A stretch of DNA of 64,000 nt from Dendrocalamus latiflorus (taxonomy: Eukaryota > Streptophyta > Magnoliopsida > Poales > Poaceae): NCBI GenBank assembly GCA_017311315.1, contig CM029644.1:26493606-26557605 (forward strand), read 5' to 3'. Positions 19,803 through 29,882 of this stretch are shown here, piece after piece. The position numbers and the translations under genes were made by a program. How positions within the stretch are numbered: position 1 is the first letter of the stretch; each line of letters begins with the position of its first letter. Below the pieces are notes generated by a model. It saw only the letters and a program-made list of their open reading frames with translations. It searched no databases and was not told where the DNA came from.

Positions 19803-21734
19803 ATGGCTAGTGAGGGTATAGCAGTAGGAAAGGCACCTCTATTTGATGGCTCAAATTATGCTTATTGGAAAATTAGAATGTCTATTTATTTAAAGGCCAT
19901 GAGTCCTCAAATTTGGAAAGTCGTAAATGAGGGTTACGTTATGGCTCTTGATCCGGATCACCCAACGGATCAAGACGGGCGTAATGCTCATTTAGACGCC
20001 CAAGTTATGAATGCTTTATTTGGAGCCTTGAACGCAGATGAGTTCAATAGGGTGAGCAATCTTGAGACGGCTCATGCTATTTGGACTACCCTTTCGGAAA
20101 TACACGAAGGGACATCCACGGTCAAGGAGGCCAAATTGCATCGGCTTAGGATCAAATATGAGACATTCACAATGTTGCCCCATGAAGACATTAATGAGAT
20201 GTACTCAAGGCTCAACAACATTGTGAATGAGCTTAAGGGCCTTGGAACTAACATTTCCGATCTTGATATTGTTCGAAAGATGCTTAGGGCCTTGCCGGAG
20301 AAATATGAGGTGTTGGTGACTCTCTTCCTCAACTCACCGGAGTTGGCAAGAATGACACCAACGCAATTGTTGGGCAACCTCATCACCAACGAGCTATACA
20401 AGAAAGACAAGGAAGAGCTCTTGGAGCAATCCTCTTCCAAGAATAAGAAGATCACCGCTTTCAAAGCTAAAGCGGTAATGAGTGAAGAATCCGAAGAAGA
20501 TGATGAGGAGGATTCCGAAGAAGAATTTGCGCTTCTAGTAAGAAGAATGAAGAAGATCATGAGAAGACGCCCATTTCGGAGTACAAGCCATGAGAAGACC
20601 AAGAAATGGCACTCTTGCTCAAACAAGAAGTTTAGCAACATTCGTTGCTATGAATGTGATGAGAAGGGGCACATTGCCTCTCAATGTCCAACAAATAAGG
20701 ATGACAAGGAGAAGTCATCAAAGAAGAAGAACTACAACGGCAAGAAGAAACTTTTCAAGAAGCTTCACAAGGATGGCAAGAATGAAGCCCATATTGGTGA
20801 GTGGAACTCCGAAGAGGAGTATTCGGACTCCGACTCAAGCGAGGACGAATCTCCCAAGAAGAAAGGGCTTGTGGGCATTGCAATCAAGGAGGCTCCATCA
20901 CTATTCTCCACTCCTACATGCCTTATGGCTAAAGGAGAAAAGGTAAACTTGCTTGATGATGATGAGCCTTCATATGATGACTTGATGAATATGCTAGTTG
21001 AATTGAATGAATTTCTTGGAAAAGAAAAATCAAAGTTTAAGGTCTTAAAGAGAGAACACACCTCTCTCAAAGACTCTTATGAGGAGCTAAAGGAAGCTCA
21101 TGATTTGCTTCTCCAAGAAAATCACAAATCTAGTACTAGCATTGGAGTTACTTGCAATATCTTGAATGAAATGTCTAGTATAGAAATTCCAAAGTCTAGC
21201 ATATCTACTTGTTGTGATGATCTACTTGCCATACCTTGTTCATCAAGTGTAGACTCTAGAAATGCTCCAAATCTTGTTCATGATGATATCATTGCTAATG
21301 AAAACAAAAATTTAAAAGAACAAGTGCTAAAATTAAACAAAAACTTAGAGAGGGCTTACAAGGGAAAGGAAACCCTTGATAAGTTACTAAGCGATCAAAC
21401 ATGCTCTTTCAACAAAGAGGGACTTGGATATGTCCCCCAAAAGGGTAAAAAGCCGGTATACAAGCCTCCAAGGTTTGTAAAGGAAAATGGTAAGTATTGC
21501 ACAAAATGCCGGTGTATTGGACATATGCCAAGTGATTGCTCTAAGAATAACATGCATTCCATTGGTTTATATGATTCATGTTATATGCTTAGAAAATCCA
21601 CAAATGGAAATGTTATTGCTCATTTCATTGGCACCTCAATTTTGGGTGCTAAAAAGAAATCCATTTGGGTACCCAAGACCTTGGTCACTAACCTCCAAGG
21701 ACCCAAACAAATTTGGGTACCTAAAAGAACTTGA
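19803..21734 (+). CDS. gag: Gag polyprotein of SIRE-type Copia
   Basis: 643 residues from ATG 19803, with GAGAAAAGGATGG context just after the PBS. Residues 15-45 (FDGSNYAYWKIRMSIYLKAM) are the DUF4219-type start, followed by a UBN2-type gag domain (SRLNNIVNELKGLG region). A CCHC zinc knuckle CYECDEKGHIASQC lies near residue 283. A Ser/Asp/Glu-rich stretch and a long coiled-coil-like middle follow. A second knuckle, CTKCRCIGHMPSDC, lies near residue 566. Gag forms the virus-like particle and binds the RNA. The frame ends at TGA 21732-21734, a few bases before pol opens in another frame. Confidence 0.92.
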   Translation: MASEGIAVGKAPLFDGSNYAYWKIRMSIYLKAMSPQIWKVVNEGYVMALDPDHPTDQDGRNAHLDAQVMNALFGALNADEFNRVSNLETAHAIWTTLSEIHEGTSTVKEAKLHRLRIKYETFTMLPHEDINEMYSRLNNIVNELKGLGTNISDLDIVRKMLRALPEKYEVLVTLFLNSPELARMTPTQLLGNLITNELYKKDKEELLEQSSSKNKKITAFKAKAVMSEESEEDDEEDSEEEFALLVRRMKKIMRRRPFRSTSHEKTKKWHSCSNKKFSNIRCYECDEKGHIASQCPTNKDDKEKSSKKKNYNGKKKLFKKLHKDGKNEAHIGEWNSEEEYSDSDSSEDESPKKKGLVGIAIKEAPSLFSTPTCLMAKGEKVNLLDDDEPSYDDLMNMLVELNEFLGKEKSKFKVLKREHTSLKDSYEELKEAHDLLLQENHKSSTSIGVTCNILNEMSSIEIPKSSISTCCDDLLAIPCSSSVDSRNAPNLVHDDIIANENKNLKEQVLKLNKNLERAYKGKETLDKLLSDQTCSFNKEGLGYVPQKGKKPVYKPPRFVKENGKYCTKCRCIGHMPSDCSKNNMHSIGLYDSCYMLRKSTNGNVIAHFIGTSILGAKKKSIWVPKTLVTNLQGPKQIWVPKRT

Positions 21735-21747
21735 TCTTCTTTTGTAG

Positions 21748-24700
21748 GTGAACTACAAAACCGGTGGAAGGCATTGGGTGTTGGATAGCGGTTGCACTCA
21801 ACATATGACCGGAGACCGGAAGATGTTCACCACATTTGAGAATGGAAGCAATGACAAAATCACATTTGGAGATAATAGCAAAGGAAATGTATTAGGATTG
21901 GGTAAAATCGCTATCTCAAACGACCTTTCCATTTCTAATGTATCATTAGTTGAATCATTAAATTTCAACTTGCTATCCGTTGCTCAAATATGTGATCTAG
22001 GCTTAACATGCTCATTCTCAAAAGAAAATGTTGTAATCTCAAAAGATAATAATAATGAACTAGTCTTCAAAGGCTTTAGATTTGGGAATCTCTATTTGGT
22101 AGATTTTTCTTCAAATGAGTCTTGTTTGAAAACTTGTTTAATTGCAAAAACTTCTTTGGGTTGGTTGTGGCATAGAAGGCTAGGTCATGTGGGAATGATT
22201 CAACTTAAAAAGCTTTTTAAGCATGACTTAGTGGTTGGCTTGAAGGATGTAAAGTTTGAGAAAAATCGACTTTGTAGTGCTTGTCAAGCCGGAAAACAAG
22301 TCGCTAATTCTCATCCTTCCAAAAGTATCATGTCAACCTCTAGGCCATTAGCGCTCTTACATATGGATTTGTTCGGGCCAACAACCTATAAGAGCATTGG
22401 AGGTAATAGCTATTGTTTAGTCATTGTGGATGATTACTCTAGATATACATGGGTCTTCTTCCTAAATGACAAAAGTGAAACCTCCGGGATTTTCAAAAGT
22501 TTTGCAAAAAGGGCTCAAAATGAATTTGATTTTAAAATAAAGAAAATTAGGAGTGACAATGGTTCCGAGTTCAAAAATACAAAAGTTGAAGACTTTTGTG
22601 ATGAACTTGGAATAAAGCACGAACTTTCCACAACCTACACTCCGGAGCAAAATGGAGTTGTAGAGAGGAAAAATCGAACATTGATTGAAATGGCTAGGAC
22701 AATGCTTGATGAATACGATACTTCCGACAAGTTTTGGTCGGAAGCTATTAACACTGCATGTCATGCCATAAATCGCCTCTACTTACATCGACTCTTGAAA
22801 AAGACTTCCTATGAGCTTCTTGTTGGAAGGAGACCGAACATCTCTTACTTTAGAGTATTTGGTTGCAAATGCTATATTCTAAGAAAAGGTGTTCGGCTCT
22901 CAAAATTTCAAAGTCGATGTGATGAAGGTTTCCTTTTAGGGTATTCCTCAAATAGTAAAGCCTATAGGGTGTTTAATAAAAATTCGGGTTTAGTGGAAGA
23001 ATCATGTGATGTTCAATTTGATGAAACTAACGGCTCTCAAGAAGAGCATGAGAACTTGGATGATGTAGGAGATGAAAGTCTTCGCAAGGCAATGGAGAAC
23101 ATGCAAATCGGAGACATCAAACCAAAAGATGATCCAACATCACCAAGCTCATCTAGACAAGTGGAACCACCCTCTTCTTCCACAATAAACGATGTTCAAG
23201 TTATTGAAGATGAAGAAAAGGATCAACCGCAAAATATGTTCAAGATTCACAATGCAATAGCCAAGGATCACCCAATTGACCAAATATTGGGTGACGTAAG
23301 TAAGGGTGTTCAAACTCGCTCTAGAGTAGCTTCATTTTGTGAACACTATTCTTTTGTATCTTCACTTGAACCTAAGCGTGTAGAAGAAGCATTAGATGAC
23401 CCGGATTGGATAAATGCTATGCATGAAGAGATGAATAACTTTGCCCAAAACGATGTTTGGACTTTGGTGGAGAGACCCAAGGAGCACAATGTCATTGGCA
23501 CAAAATGGGTCTTCCGGAACAAACAAGATGAGAACGGAATTGTGGTAAGAAATAAAGCAAGGTTAGTAGCTCAAGGTTATACTCAAGTCGAGGGCTTAGA
23601 TTATGATGAGACTTTTGCGCCCGTTGCTAGACTTGAATCAATTAGAATCTTGCTTGCTTTTGCATCATGCTTTGACATTAAATTATTTCAAATGGATGTC
23701 AAAAGTGCATTTCTTAATGGTACAATTTCCGAATTAGTATATGTGGAACAACCCCCGGGATTTGAAGATGCAAAATACTCTAATCATGTGTATAGATTGT
23801 CAAAGGCACTATATGGTTTAAAGCAAGCTCCTAGAGCTTGGTATGAGCGCCTTCGTAACTTTCTAGTATCAAAAGGCTTTAAAATTGGTAAAGTAGATAC
23901 AACTCTATTCACAAAAATTATTGGAGATGATTTCTTTGTATGTCAAATATATGTTGATGATATTATATTTGGTTCTACTAATCAAGACTTTTGCAAAGAA
24001 TTTGGTGAGATGATGTCTAGGGAATTCGAGATGTCGATGATTGGTGAGCTAAGCTACTTCCTTGGACTTCAAATCAAACAACTTAAAGATGGGACGTTTA
24101 TAAGCCAAACAAAGTATGTGAAGGATCTACTCAAAAGATTCGGAATGGAAGAAGCCAAACCCATCAAAACACCCATGGCAACAAACGGGCATCTAGACCT
24201 CAACGAAGAAGGTAAGTCGGTAGATTTAAAGCTTTATAGATCCATGATTGGTAGTTTGCTTTATCTTACCGCATCTAGGCCCGACATTATGTTTAGTGTA
24301 TGCATGTGTGCACGTTTTCAAGCTTCTCCAAAAGAGTGCCATTTAGTGGCCGTAAAGAGGATTCTAAGATATTTAAAGCATTCCTCAAGCATAGGGCTTT
24401 GGTATCCCAAAGGTGCAAAATTTGAATTAATTGGATATTCGGATTCTGATTATGCGGGATGCAAAGTGGATAGAAAAAGCACCTTGGGTAGTTGCCAATT
24501 TCTAGGAAGATCTCTAGTGTGTTGGTCATCCAAGAAACAAAATTCCGTAGCACTTTCAACCGTCGAAGCCGAATATATTTCAGCGGGAAGTTGTTGTGCT
24601 CAATTGCTTTGGATGAGGCAAACATTGTTGGATTATGGGATCAATTTTGATAAAGTGCCTCTTTTGTGTGATAATGATAGTGCTATCAAAATATCCAATA

Positions 24701-24903
24701 ATCTCGTTCAACACTCAAGAACCAAGCATATAGATATACGCCACCATTTCTTGAGAGATCATGTGAGCAAGGGAGATATTGAGATTAGCCACATCCGAAC
24801 CGAAAATCAACTAGCGGATATTTTCACCAAACCATTAGATGAAAGCCGCTTTTGCAAATTGAGGAATGAATTAAATGTCATAGACTACTCAAATGTAGCT
24901 TGA
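21748..24903 (+). CDS. pol: Pol polyprotein (protease, integrase, reverse transcriptase, RNase H) of SIRE-type Copia
   Basis: 1051 codons, fully open. The order is protease (WVLDSGCTQHMTGD, residues about 10-25), GAG-pre-integrase (WHRRLGHVGM), integrase with D207 (HMDLFG), D270 (RSDNGSEF) and E306 (QNGVVERKN), reverse transcriptase with YVDDIIFGS near 735-743, and RNase H (GYSDSDYAGC near 894; later STVEAEYISA and TENQLADIFTKPL). The order is that of Copia. There is no ATG at the start. The frame opens with GTG after TAG (21745-21747), in the +1 frame relative to gag. The sequence CTTCTTTTGTAG/GTG there looks like a splice acceptor, so pol may be expressed by splicing, recoding or readthrough; this is unresolved. 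Confidence 0.93.
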   Translation: MNYKTGGRHWVLDSGCTQHMTGDRKMFTTFENGSNDKITFGDNSKGNVLGLGKIAISNDLSISNVSLVESLNFNLLSVAQICDLGLTCSFSKENVVISKDNNNELVFKGFRFGNLYLVDFSSNESCLKTCLIAKTSLGWLWHRRLGHVGMIQLKKLFKHDLVVGLKDVKFEKNRLCSACQAGKQVANSHPSKSIMSTSRPLALLHMDLFGPTTYKSIGGNSYCLVIVDDYSRYTWVFFLNDKSETSGIFKSFAKRAQNEFDFKIKKIRSDNGSEFKNTKVEDFCDELGIKHELSTTYTPEQNGVVERKNRTLIEMARTMLDEYDTSDKFWSEAINTACHAINRLYLHRLLKKTSYELLVGRRPNISYFRVFGCKCYILRKGVRLSKFQSRCDEGFLLGYSSNSKAYRVFNKNSGLVEESCDVQFDETNGSQEEHENLDDVGDESLRKAMENMQIGDIKPKDDPTSPSSSRQVEPPSSSTINDVQVIEDEEKDQPQNMFKIHNAIAKDHPIDQILGDVSKGVQTRSRVASFCEHYSFVSSLEPKRVEEALDDPDWINAMHEEMNNFAQNDVWTLVERPKEHNVIGTKWVFRNKQDENGIVVRNKARLVAQGYTQVEGLDYDETFAPVARLESIRILLAFASCFDIKLFQMDVKSAFLNGTISELVYVEQPPGFEDAKYSNHVYRLSKALYGLKQAPRAWYERLRNFLVSKGFKIGKVDTTLFTKIIGDDFFVCQIYVDDIIFGSTNQDFCKEFGEMMSREFEMSMIGELSYFLGLQIKQLKDGTFISQTKYVKDLLKRFGMEEAKPIKTPMATNGHLDLNEEGKSVDLKLYRSMIGSLLYLTASRPDIMFSVCMCARFQASPKECHLVAVKRILRYLKHSSSIGLWYPKGAKFELIGYSDSDYAGCKVDRKSTLGSCQFLGRSLVCWSSKKQNSVALSTVEAEYISAGSCCAQLLWMRQTLLDYGINFDKVPLLCDNDSAIKISNNLVQHSRTKHIDIRHHFLRDHVSKGDIEISHIRTENQLADIFTKPLDESRFCKLRNELNVIDYSNVA

Positions 24904-25135
24904 AATCTCACTTCATCTATTTCTGCTCATTTGTTGTGCTCATATGGACTTTTGTTGGTTTTTCCCCTATTTTGGTCAAAAATTCGTTTAATTTCATAAA
25001 AATTAGTTTCAAAATATAGCATTAGCTCAATTGATGCATAATGATCCTGAATGACTTTAGTTGGATGCAAAACTAGGGATCATTTGCAAAATCTCAAGTA
25101 CTAAATCTAAAATTCTGAAAAGTTCCAGAAAATCC

Positions 25136-25270
25136 GGAACTACCGCAGTTCATTGTGCGGTACTTCCGCACCTGACAGAAAAACCGGAACTACCGCAGTG
25201 TAATCCGCGGAACTTCCGGAATTTCTGTGACCACGGTACTACCGGCGTGTTACGCGCGGTACTACCGCGT
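25136..25270. promoter_or_regulatory. Second cluster of CGGWASTWCCG palindromes, upstream of ORF3 leader
   Basis: Six matches: CGGAACTACCG near 25137 and 25184, CGGTACTTCCG near 25158, CGGAACTTCCG near 25209, and CGGTACTACCG near 25235 and 25257. A pyrimidine-rich leader (TCCTCTCTCTCTCATCTTCA) starts about 70 bp downstream. Confidence 0.7.
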
Positions 25271-25299
25271 TCTGCGGGATTCAATGCGGTTTCCAAAAA

Positions 25300-25949
25300 T
25301 CGCCAACTCCTCCAACCGTTACTCCTTACCCCTTTAACTCCTCTCTCTCTCATCTTCACTCCTCCCAAACCGCAGCCGCCCACTCCTCTCCTCTTCCTCT
25401 CCTCCAACCTCTCTCTCTCTCCCAAGAACCTACCTCCTCTTCCGATCTTTGAATCCGAGGAGAGTTCTTCGTTTTTGGGTGATTCCTTGCACTCCCAGGG
25501 TTCTGCTCCTTCAACTTCACAAGGTAAATCGGATCAAAATCCACTTTTTATCTTGTTCTTAGAACCCTAGGTGGAGTTTAGGTTAAAATTGAAATGTGAT
25601 GATTTTTGCTGAAATTTTCTTGGGCAAAGTAGTTTGATTAGGGTATTAGAATGTTTATACAAACATGCACTGGATTCAATCCCAGAAAATACCCCAAAAG
25701 ATTCAATTTTTATCATGCCCTAGAAATGTCCAGAAAAACCGGAACTACCGGTCGAAGTGGCCGGAACTTCCGGGGTCCCGGTAGTACCGCATGTTTAATG
25801 CCGGAACTACCGGATTTCCCGGAAGTACCGCAGTTTTGCCGCCGGTACTTCCGTTTTTCCTGAAACAGCAGAAATTCATTGCTTTCAATTTCAAACCTTC
25901 TTTCGCTTGCTCTACTTCTTACCTTGATTATCCTACTGTGTCTTTGAAG
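25300..25949 (+). promoter_or_regulatory. Leader of ORF3 with a probable intron
   Basis: CT-rich sequence at 25300-25520 resembles a plant 5' untranslated exon. It ends at a donor-like CAAG/GTAAATCGG (25524). An AT-rich stretch follows, to an acceptor-like TTTTTCCTGAAACAG (25868) or CAG (25871). A third cluster of CGGWASTWCCG words (25739-25855, six copies) lies within this putative intron. The start codon of ORF3 is at 25950. The exon-intron reading is inference from sequence signals. Confidence 0.45.
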
Positions 25950-27254
25950 ATGCCGAGAATGAAGAATGTCTCGCACAAGTCCTATGGGGGCACAGCTGGT
26001 CAATCCTCCTCGACTCCTGCATCTCAGTCAGCGGCGCACAAGGGCAAGGGTCCCGCCTCCGACCCTGAGAGTGACTCAGAGGATTCGCATGAGAGCGAAT
26101 CTGAGGCCTCGCATGAGAGCGAGGAATATGCAGTCCCAGATGAGGAGATGTCTGAGGTAACTGCAGACCACGAAGTGGACCTCGACAAGATCACTAATGA
26201 AGATTATGCCATTCTTCGTCGCCGAAGTCAGTATGTACGCCCTCGAGACTCAATGAACCCCCAATTTCATTCAAAGTTTCAAGAGAAGGTGTACCAGGAG
26301 ATGTATGGTCCAGCCCGAAAATTTGCTGCACATAAGTATGTAGACTGGGATCACTTGTCGCAGATCGACAAGTTCAGTGGTGCTTATCAGCTCTTCCAGC
26401 GAGCCGATATCCATCAACTTGTTGCATTCAAATGCAACTATATGGACAACATGATCAGACAGTTCTATGCTACCCTGTACGTCTCTCCCAACTTTGAGCA
26501 TCTGAGTTGGATGACAGGGACCCAGTTCATTGAGTGCACCAGGCACGAGTTTGAGCTAGCACTTGGGACAGAAACCAGTGCATATGAGAAGGTGTTCAGC
26601 AAGCGAGCTCTTCCTATTGCTGCATATTCAGAGTATTATGACCAAGCTGCTGAACGGATACTGGGGACGACAAATGGCTTACTTCCTATTCCCAGCCTTG
26701 TCAACAGGATCATCAACCACACCATTCTTCCCAAGAGCGGGAATTATGATGCTATTCGTGGCCACGCGTGGAATGTAATTGATTACATTATGCGCGGCCA
26801 AAAGTTTGATGTGGTGGATCTTATCATCAGGGGGATCGACGCCAATAAGAATGACAAACAGAAAAGGATTAACTTTGCACCATTCATAATGGCGGTGATC
26901 ATTAGGAAGACTGTATACCGAGGAGCACTCTGCACCCCGCACAAGCCATACAAGCCGCGTGCAGAGCCTCCTGTTCCTGCTCCTGTTCGCACCCGTGCTC
27001 AGGCTCAGCCTCAGCCTCAGCATCAGGCAGCTGCTGATCCTCCTCCCCAGGGCGAGGGCGACGTGTCGCTTTCCCAGATTTACTCTGCCATACTCAGGCT
27101 GGAGGAGCGCCAGGATGTCTTGATCTCCACTGTGTCTTCCCTTGGTGATCGCGTATCAGCCTTGGAGAGTGCAGTTCAGTCGCCTTCTCCAGTTCGTTAT
27201 GGTCGTCGCACTCGTCGCCGTGGTCCTCCTTCTCCCAGTGCAGCTCAGGACTAG
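25950..27254 (+). CDS. Third ORF (env-position protein, putative plant transposon protein)
   Basis: 434 residues from ATG 25950. The frame is open further upstream to 25791, but those residues lie in the probable intron and leader. Residues 1-80 are Ser/Glu-rich and acidic (SDSEDSHESESEASHES). Residues 85-330 form a folded domain (VDWDHLSQIDKFSGAYQLFQ; HAWNVIDYIMRGQ) like the putative plant transposon protein family found in the env position of grass SIRE-type elements. The end has a Pro/Gln-rich linker, a short coiled coil (LRLEERQDVLISTVSSLGDR) and a basic tail. I see no signal peptide and no convincing membrane segment, so calling it an envelope is not supported. Role unknown. Confidence 0.75.
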   Translation: MPRMKNVSHKSYGGTAGQSSSTPASQSAAHKGKGPASDPESDSEDSHESESEASHESEEYAVPDEEMSEVTADHEVDLDKITNEDYAILRRRSQYVRPRDSMNPQFHSKFQEKVYQEMYGPARKFAAHKYVDWDHLSQIDKFSGAYQLFQRADIHQLVAFKCNYMDNMIRQFYATLYVSPNFEHLSWMTGTQFIECTRHEFELALGTETSAYEKVFSKRALPIAAYSEYYDQAAERILGTTNGLLPIPSLVNRIINHTILPKSGNYDAIRGHAWNVIDYIMRGQKFDVVDLIIRGIDANKNDKQKRINFAPFIMAVIIRKTVYRGALCTPHKPYKPRAEPPVPAPVRTRAQAQPQPQHQAAADPPPQGEGDVSLSQIYSAILRLEERQDVLISTVSSLGDRVSALESAVQSPSPVRYGRRTRRRGPPSPSAAQD

Positions 27255-27722
27255 CTCCTCTTTTTGGTATTTCGATGCCAAAGGGGGAGAAATAGTTAGG
27301 AGAAGAAGAAATAGTTAGGAGAAGAAGTTTTAGTTTTAAGTCTTATCTATCGCTGTAATAATGTATGGTGAAATGAACCATGTAATGCTTATGGTGTGGT
27401 TTAAACTCTGTGGTCATTTAGTATTTTAATTTCTGATGCTTTGTAATGAACTATGTCTTGTCTTTAATGCAATGCTTGTTTTACTTGTCTATTGCGTATC
27501 CTTATGAATGCTATGATGAAATCATGCCTATTAAATTCCTGCAAAATTTGATGCACATGTTTAGGGGGAGCTCTTTCTTATTAGTTCCTAAAATGCAAAA
27601 ATTCCCCATGTTCTAAAAATTGCTAAAATTTCAAAGTCCTTGTGATATACATCTTGCAAATTAGAAGTATATCCAAATCTTAAATTCTTCTCATAAATTG
27701 CTCTTGTTGTCATCAATTACCA
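27255..27722. other. 3' non-coding region of the SIRE-type Copia
   Basis: AT-rich sequence between ORF3 and the polypurine tract, with a small direct repeat (AGTTAGGAGAAGAAG at 27294 and 27312) just after the stop. No gene. Confidence 0.5.
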
Positions 27723-27734
27723 AAAAGGGGGAGA
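27723..27734 (+). promoter_or_regulatory. Polypurine tract
   Basis: AAAAGGGGGAGA directly before the 3' LTR at 27736; it primes plus-strand synthesis. Confidence 0.85.
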
Positions 27735-27735
27735 T

Positions 27736-29353
27736 TGAAAGCATCTAGGCCCCTAAAAATGTTAGTTTTGGTAATTAATGAATTTATGTGAATATGGGAC
27801 TAATGTGTGCATTAAGTGTTTGAAAGGATATGTTCAAATAGCAAAGAAAGAGGCTCACAAAATATCCCATGAAGATTCAAGATCTCTAGGGCGACAAGGT
27901 AAATAGTTTAGGTATCTATTTTGTTTTACCGGTCTTGGAGTTAGGTTGGAAGACTGGATTATAGGATAGACGCCGTACTATTAAGAGGGATCATGGTGAT
28001 TGCTTGATCATATTCAAATGTGCCCTTTGGATCAATTTAGGATCATGCATGCACTTAGAAATTAAAATTAAATCAAATCTGTGCATTGTCAGAAAATCCG
28101 GTAGTTCCGGCGTGTATTGGGCGGAACTACCGCAGGTCCGGTAGTACCGGGCGCCCGGGCGGAACGTTTTTTCCAGAGAGCGCCCGGACTAAGACTTAGT
28201 CTCTCGGAAAACGGTAGTACCGCGGTTTGACCTGCGGAACTACCGGACTGCCGGTAGTACCGGGCACTCGAGCGGAACTTTATTTCCAGAGAGCGCCCGG
28301 ACTTTAACTTAGCCTCTCGGAAAACGGAAGTACCGTTGTTTTACCTGCGGAACTACCGCATGTGCGGAAGTTCCGGACACCCGAGCGGAACGTTTTTTCC
28401 AGAGAGCGCCGAGAATAAGACTTAGTCTCGTTGAGATCGGAAGTACCGGGCTTGGGGCGGAACTTCCGGACGTCCGGAAGTACCGCGGTTTTAACGGCGG
28501 TAGTACCGCACTCATTGACCAACGGTTACTTCTGACTCTCTGACATAGCCGTTCTGACCGGTCAGCTAGGGTCCGGTAGTACCGCGGTTTTGCCTGCGGT
28601 AGTACCGGATTTCCTGATTTTTCAGGATTGTTTTTTGTAACGGCTATTTGAGGTGGGTGAGGGTATAAATACACCCCCACCAGAACTTGGACATGTTGTT
28701 GAACATCCATTGAATACATTTGAGCCTAGAGCAACCTCTCACACCTCATTCACTCTCTTGTGCATTCATTTGAGGTAGTTGACCCAAAATTCAAGTGCAT
28801 TGCATTCTAGTTGATCCATTGAGCACTTGAGTGAGATCAAGCCGCAGTGGTCCATTCTCTTGGTGCTTGCCGGCACCTAGACGGCTTGGCGGAGCTTCGG
28901 TGATCTTCTCAAGAAGATTGTGAGAAGGCCCGGAAGATTGTGAAGGCTTGGAGCTCGCCTACCCGGAGAGGGAAAGGGCATCCAATAGTGATCGAGGTGC
29001 TTAGGCTCATTCGTGGAGCCGGTCCGATTCGTTCGGGCTTACCTCAACGTGGACTAGGGGAGACCGGCAAGTCTCCGATCACCACGGTAAAAAGTAATCG
29101 TGTCAAATTGTGGTTTGCTCTCTTGTGATCATATTCTTCCAAGCAACGCTCTTTATTCATATCATTTGATTGCTTGCTTAGTTAGAGTAGCAATTGTTGT
29201 TCTCTACCTTTCGTTATTGCTCTTAGTCGATTACTTGTGCTAGTGTTATCTTGCTCTATCAATCCATCAAGTTTAAAATTGCTAATTAGAATTAGACGAA
29301 AATTTTAAAACCTCCTATTCACCCCCCCTCTAGTCGGCCTCCTCGATCTTACA
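27736..29353 (+). repeat. 3' LTR of SIRE-type Copia
   Basis: 1618 bp, nearly identical to 18121-19746. One difference is the loss of one GTGTTA unit near 29247; others are single bases and the length of the C run near the end. It holds the same palindrome cluster and TATA box. Confidence 0.93.
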
Positions 29354-29882
29354 CCGGTGCCTCCTTTCCTTTGATGACGTCGTGGCGTGACGCGGCGCGC
29401 TCGTCGACACGACCCTCCCTCCACGGCCTTTCAGCGCCCTGTCTACCGTCGTCATCATGTCGGATCATCATCGCCGGCCCGTTGTCCATGAGTACGAGCC
29501 ATCGCACCACTGAGAGTCCGTGATCACCATTGCCATCGATGCCCGCCACCGTCTTTATCAACTTTGATCAGGTCTTTCTCCGCCTAGACCTAGAGCCGGC
29601 TCTCTCTGCTGGATGTCTCCACGGCCCCAAATCCGGGCTCCCCGATCGACGGCGCCACTGCCTCCAGCTTACCCCGACCTTCTCCTGTGCCGCCACTCTC
29701 GGATCTGGCCGGCCCACTCTGCGGCTGACCTCCTCCCCGGATCCCGCCGGCCCCTCTGCTTCGTCTTTGACCATGGCCGAACAACCTCCTCCCTAGATAC
29801 GGCCGCCCCCCTTTGCTTCATCTTCGACCATGACCGGACGAGCTCCTCCCCATATCTGACCAGCCCCCTCTACTTCATCTTT
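29354..29882 (+). other. Continuation of the split short-LTR Copia-like element
   Basis: Begins with the duplicated CCGGT. It is GC-rich leader or internal sequence containing a repeated phrase (CTTCATCTTCGACCATGACC and close variants at 29760-29880). No domain was recognised. Confidence 0.4.

Larger units (their letters stand above)
18121..29353 (+). mobile_element. Complete SIRE/Opie-type Copia LTR retrotransposon
   Basis: Starts TGAAAGC at 18121, ends CTTACA at 29353, with the 5-bp duplication CCGGT at 18116-18120 and 29354-29358. The LTRs (1626 and 1618 bp) differ at about eight bases plus short indels, near 0.5%. This points to insertion within a few hundred thousand years (inference). 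It carries an initiator-Met PBS, gag, pol in PR-INT-RT-RH order, a third ORF in the env position, and a polypurine tract. This is the structure of the SIRE/Maximus lineage, to which maize Opie and Ji belong. Gag, pol and ORF3 are all open, so the copy may be competent. Confidence 0.93.

Noticed and set aside
25791..25949. N-terminal extension of ORF3
   Set aside because: This part falls in the probable leader and intron. Its residues follow the palindrome cluster and look non-coding.
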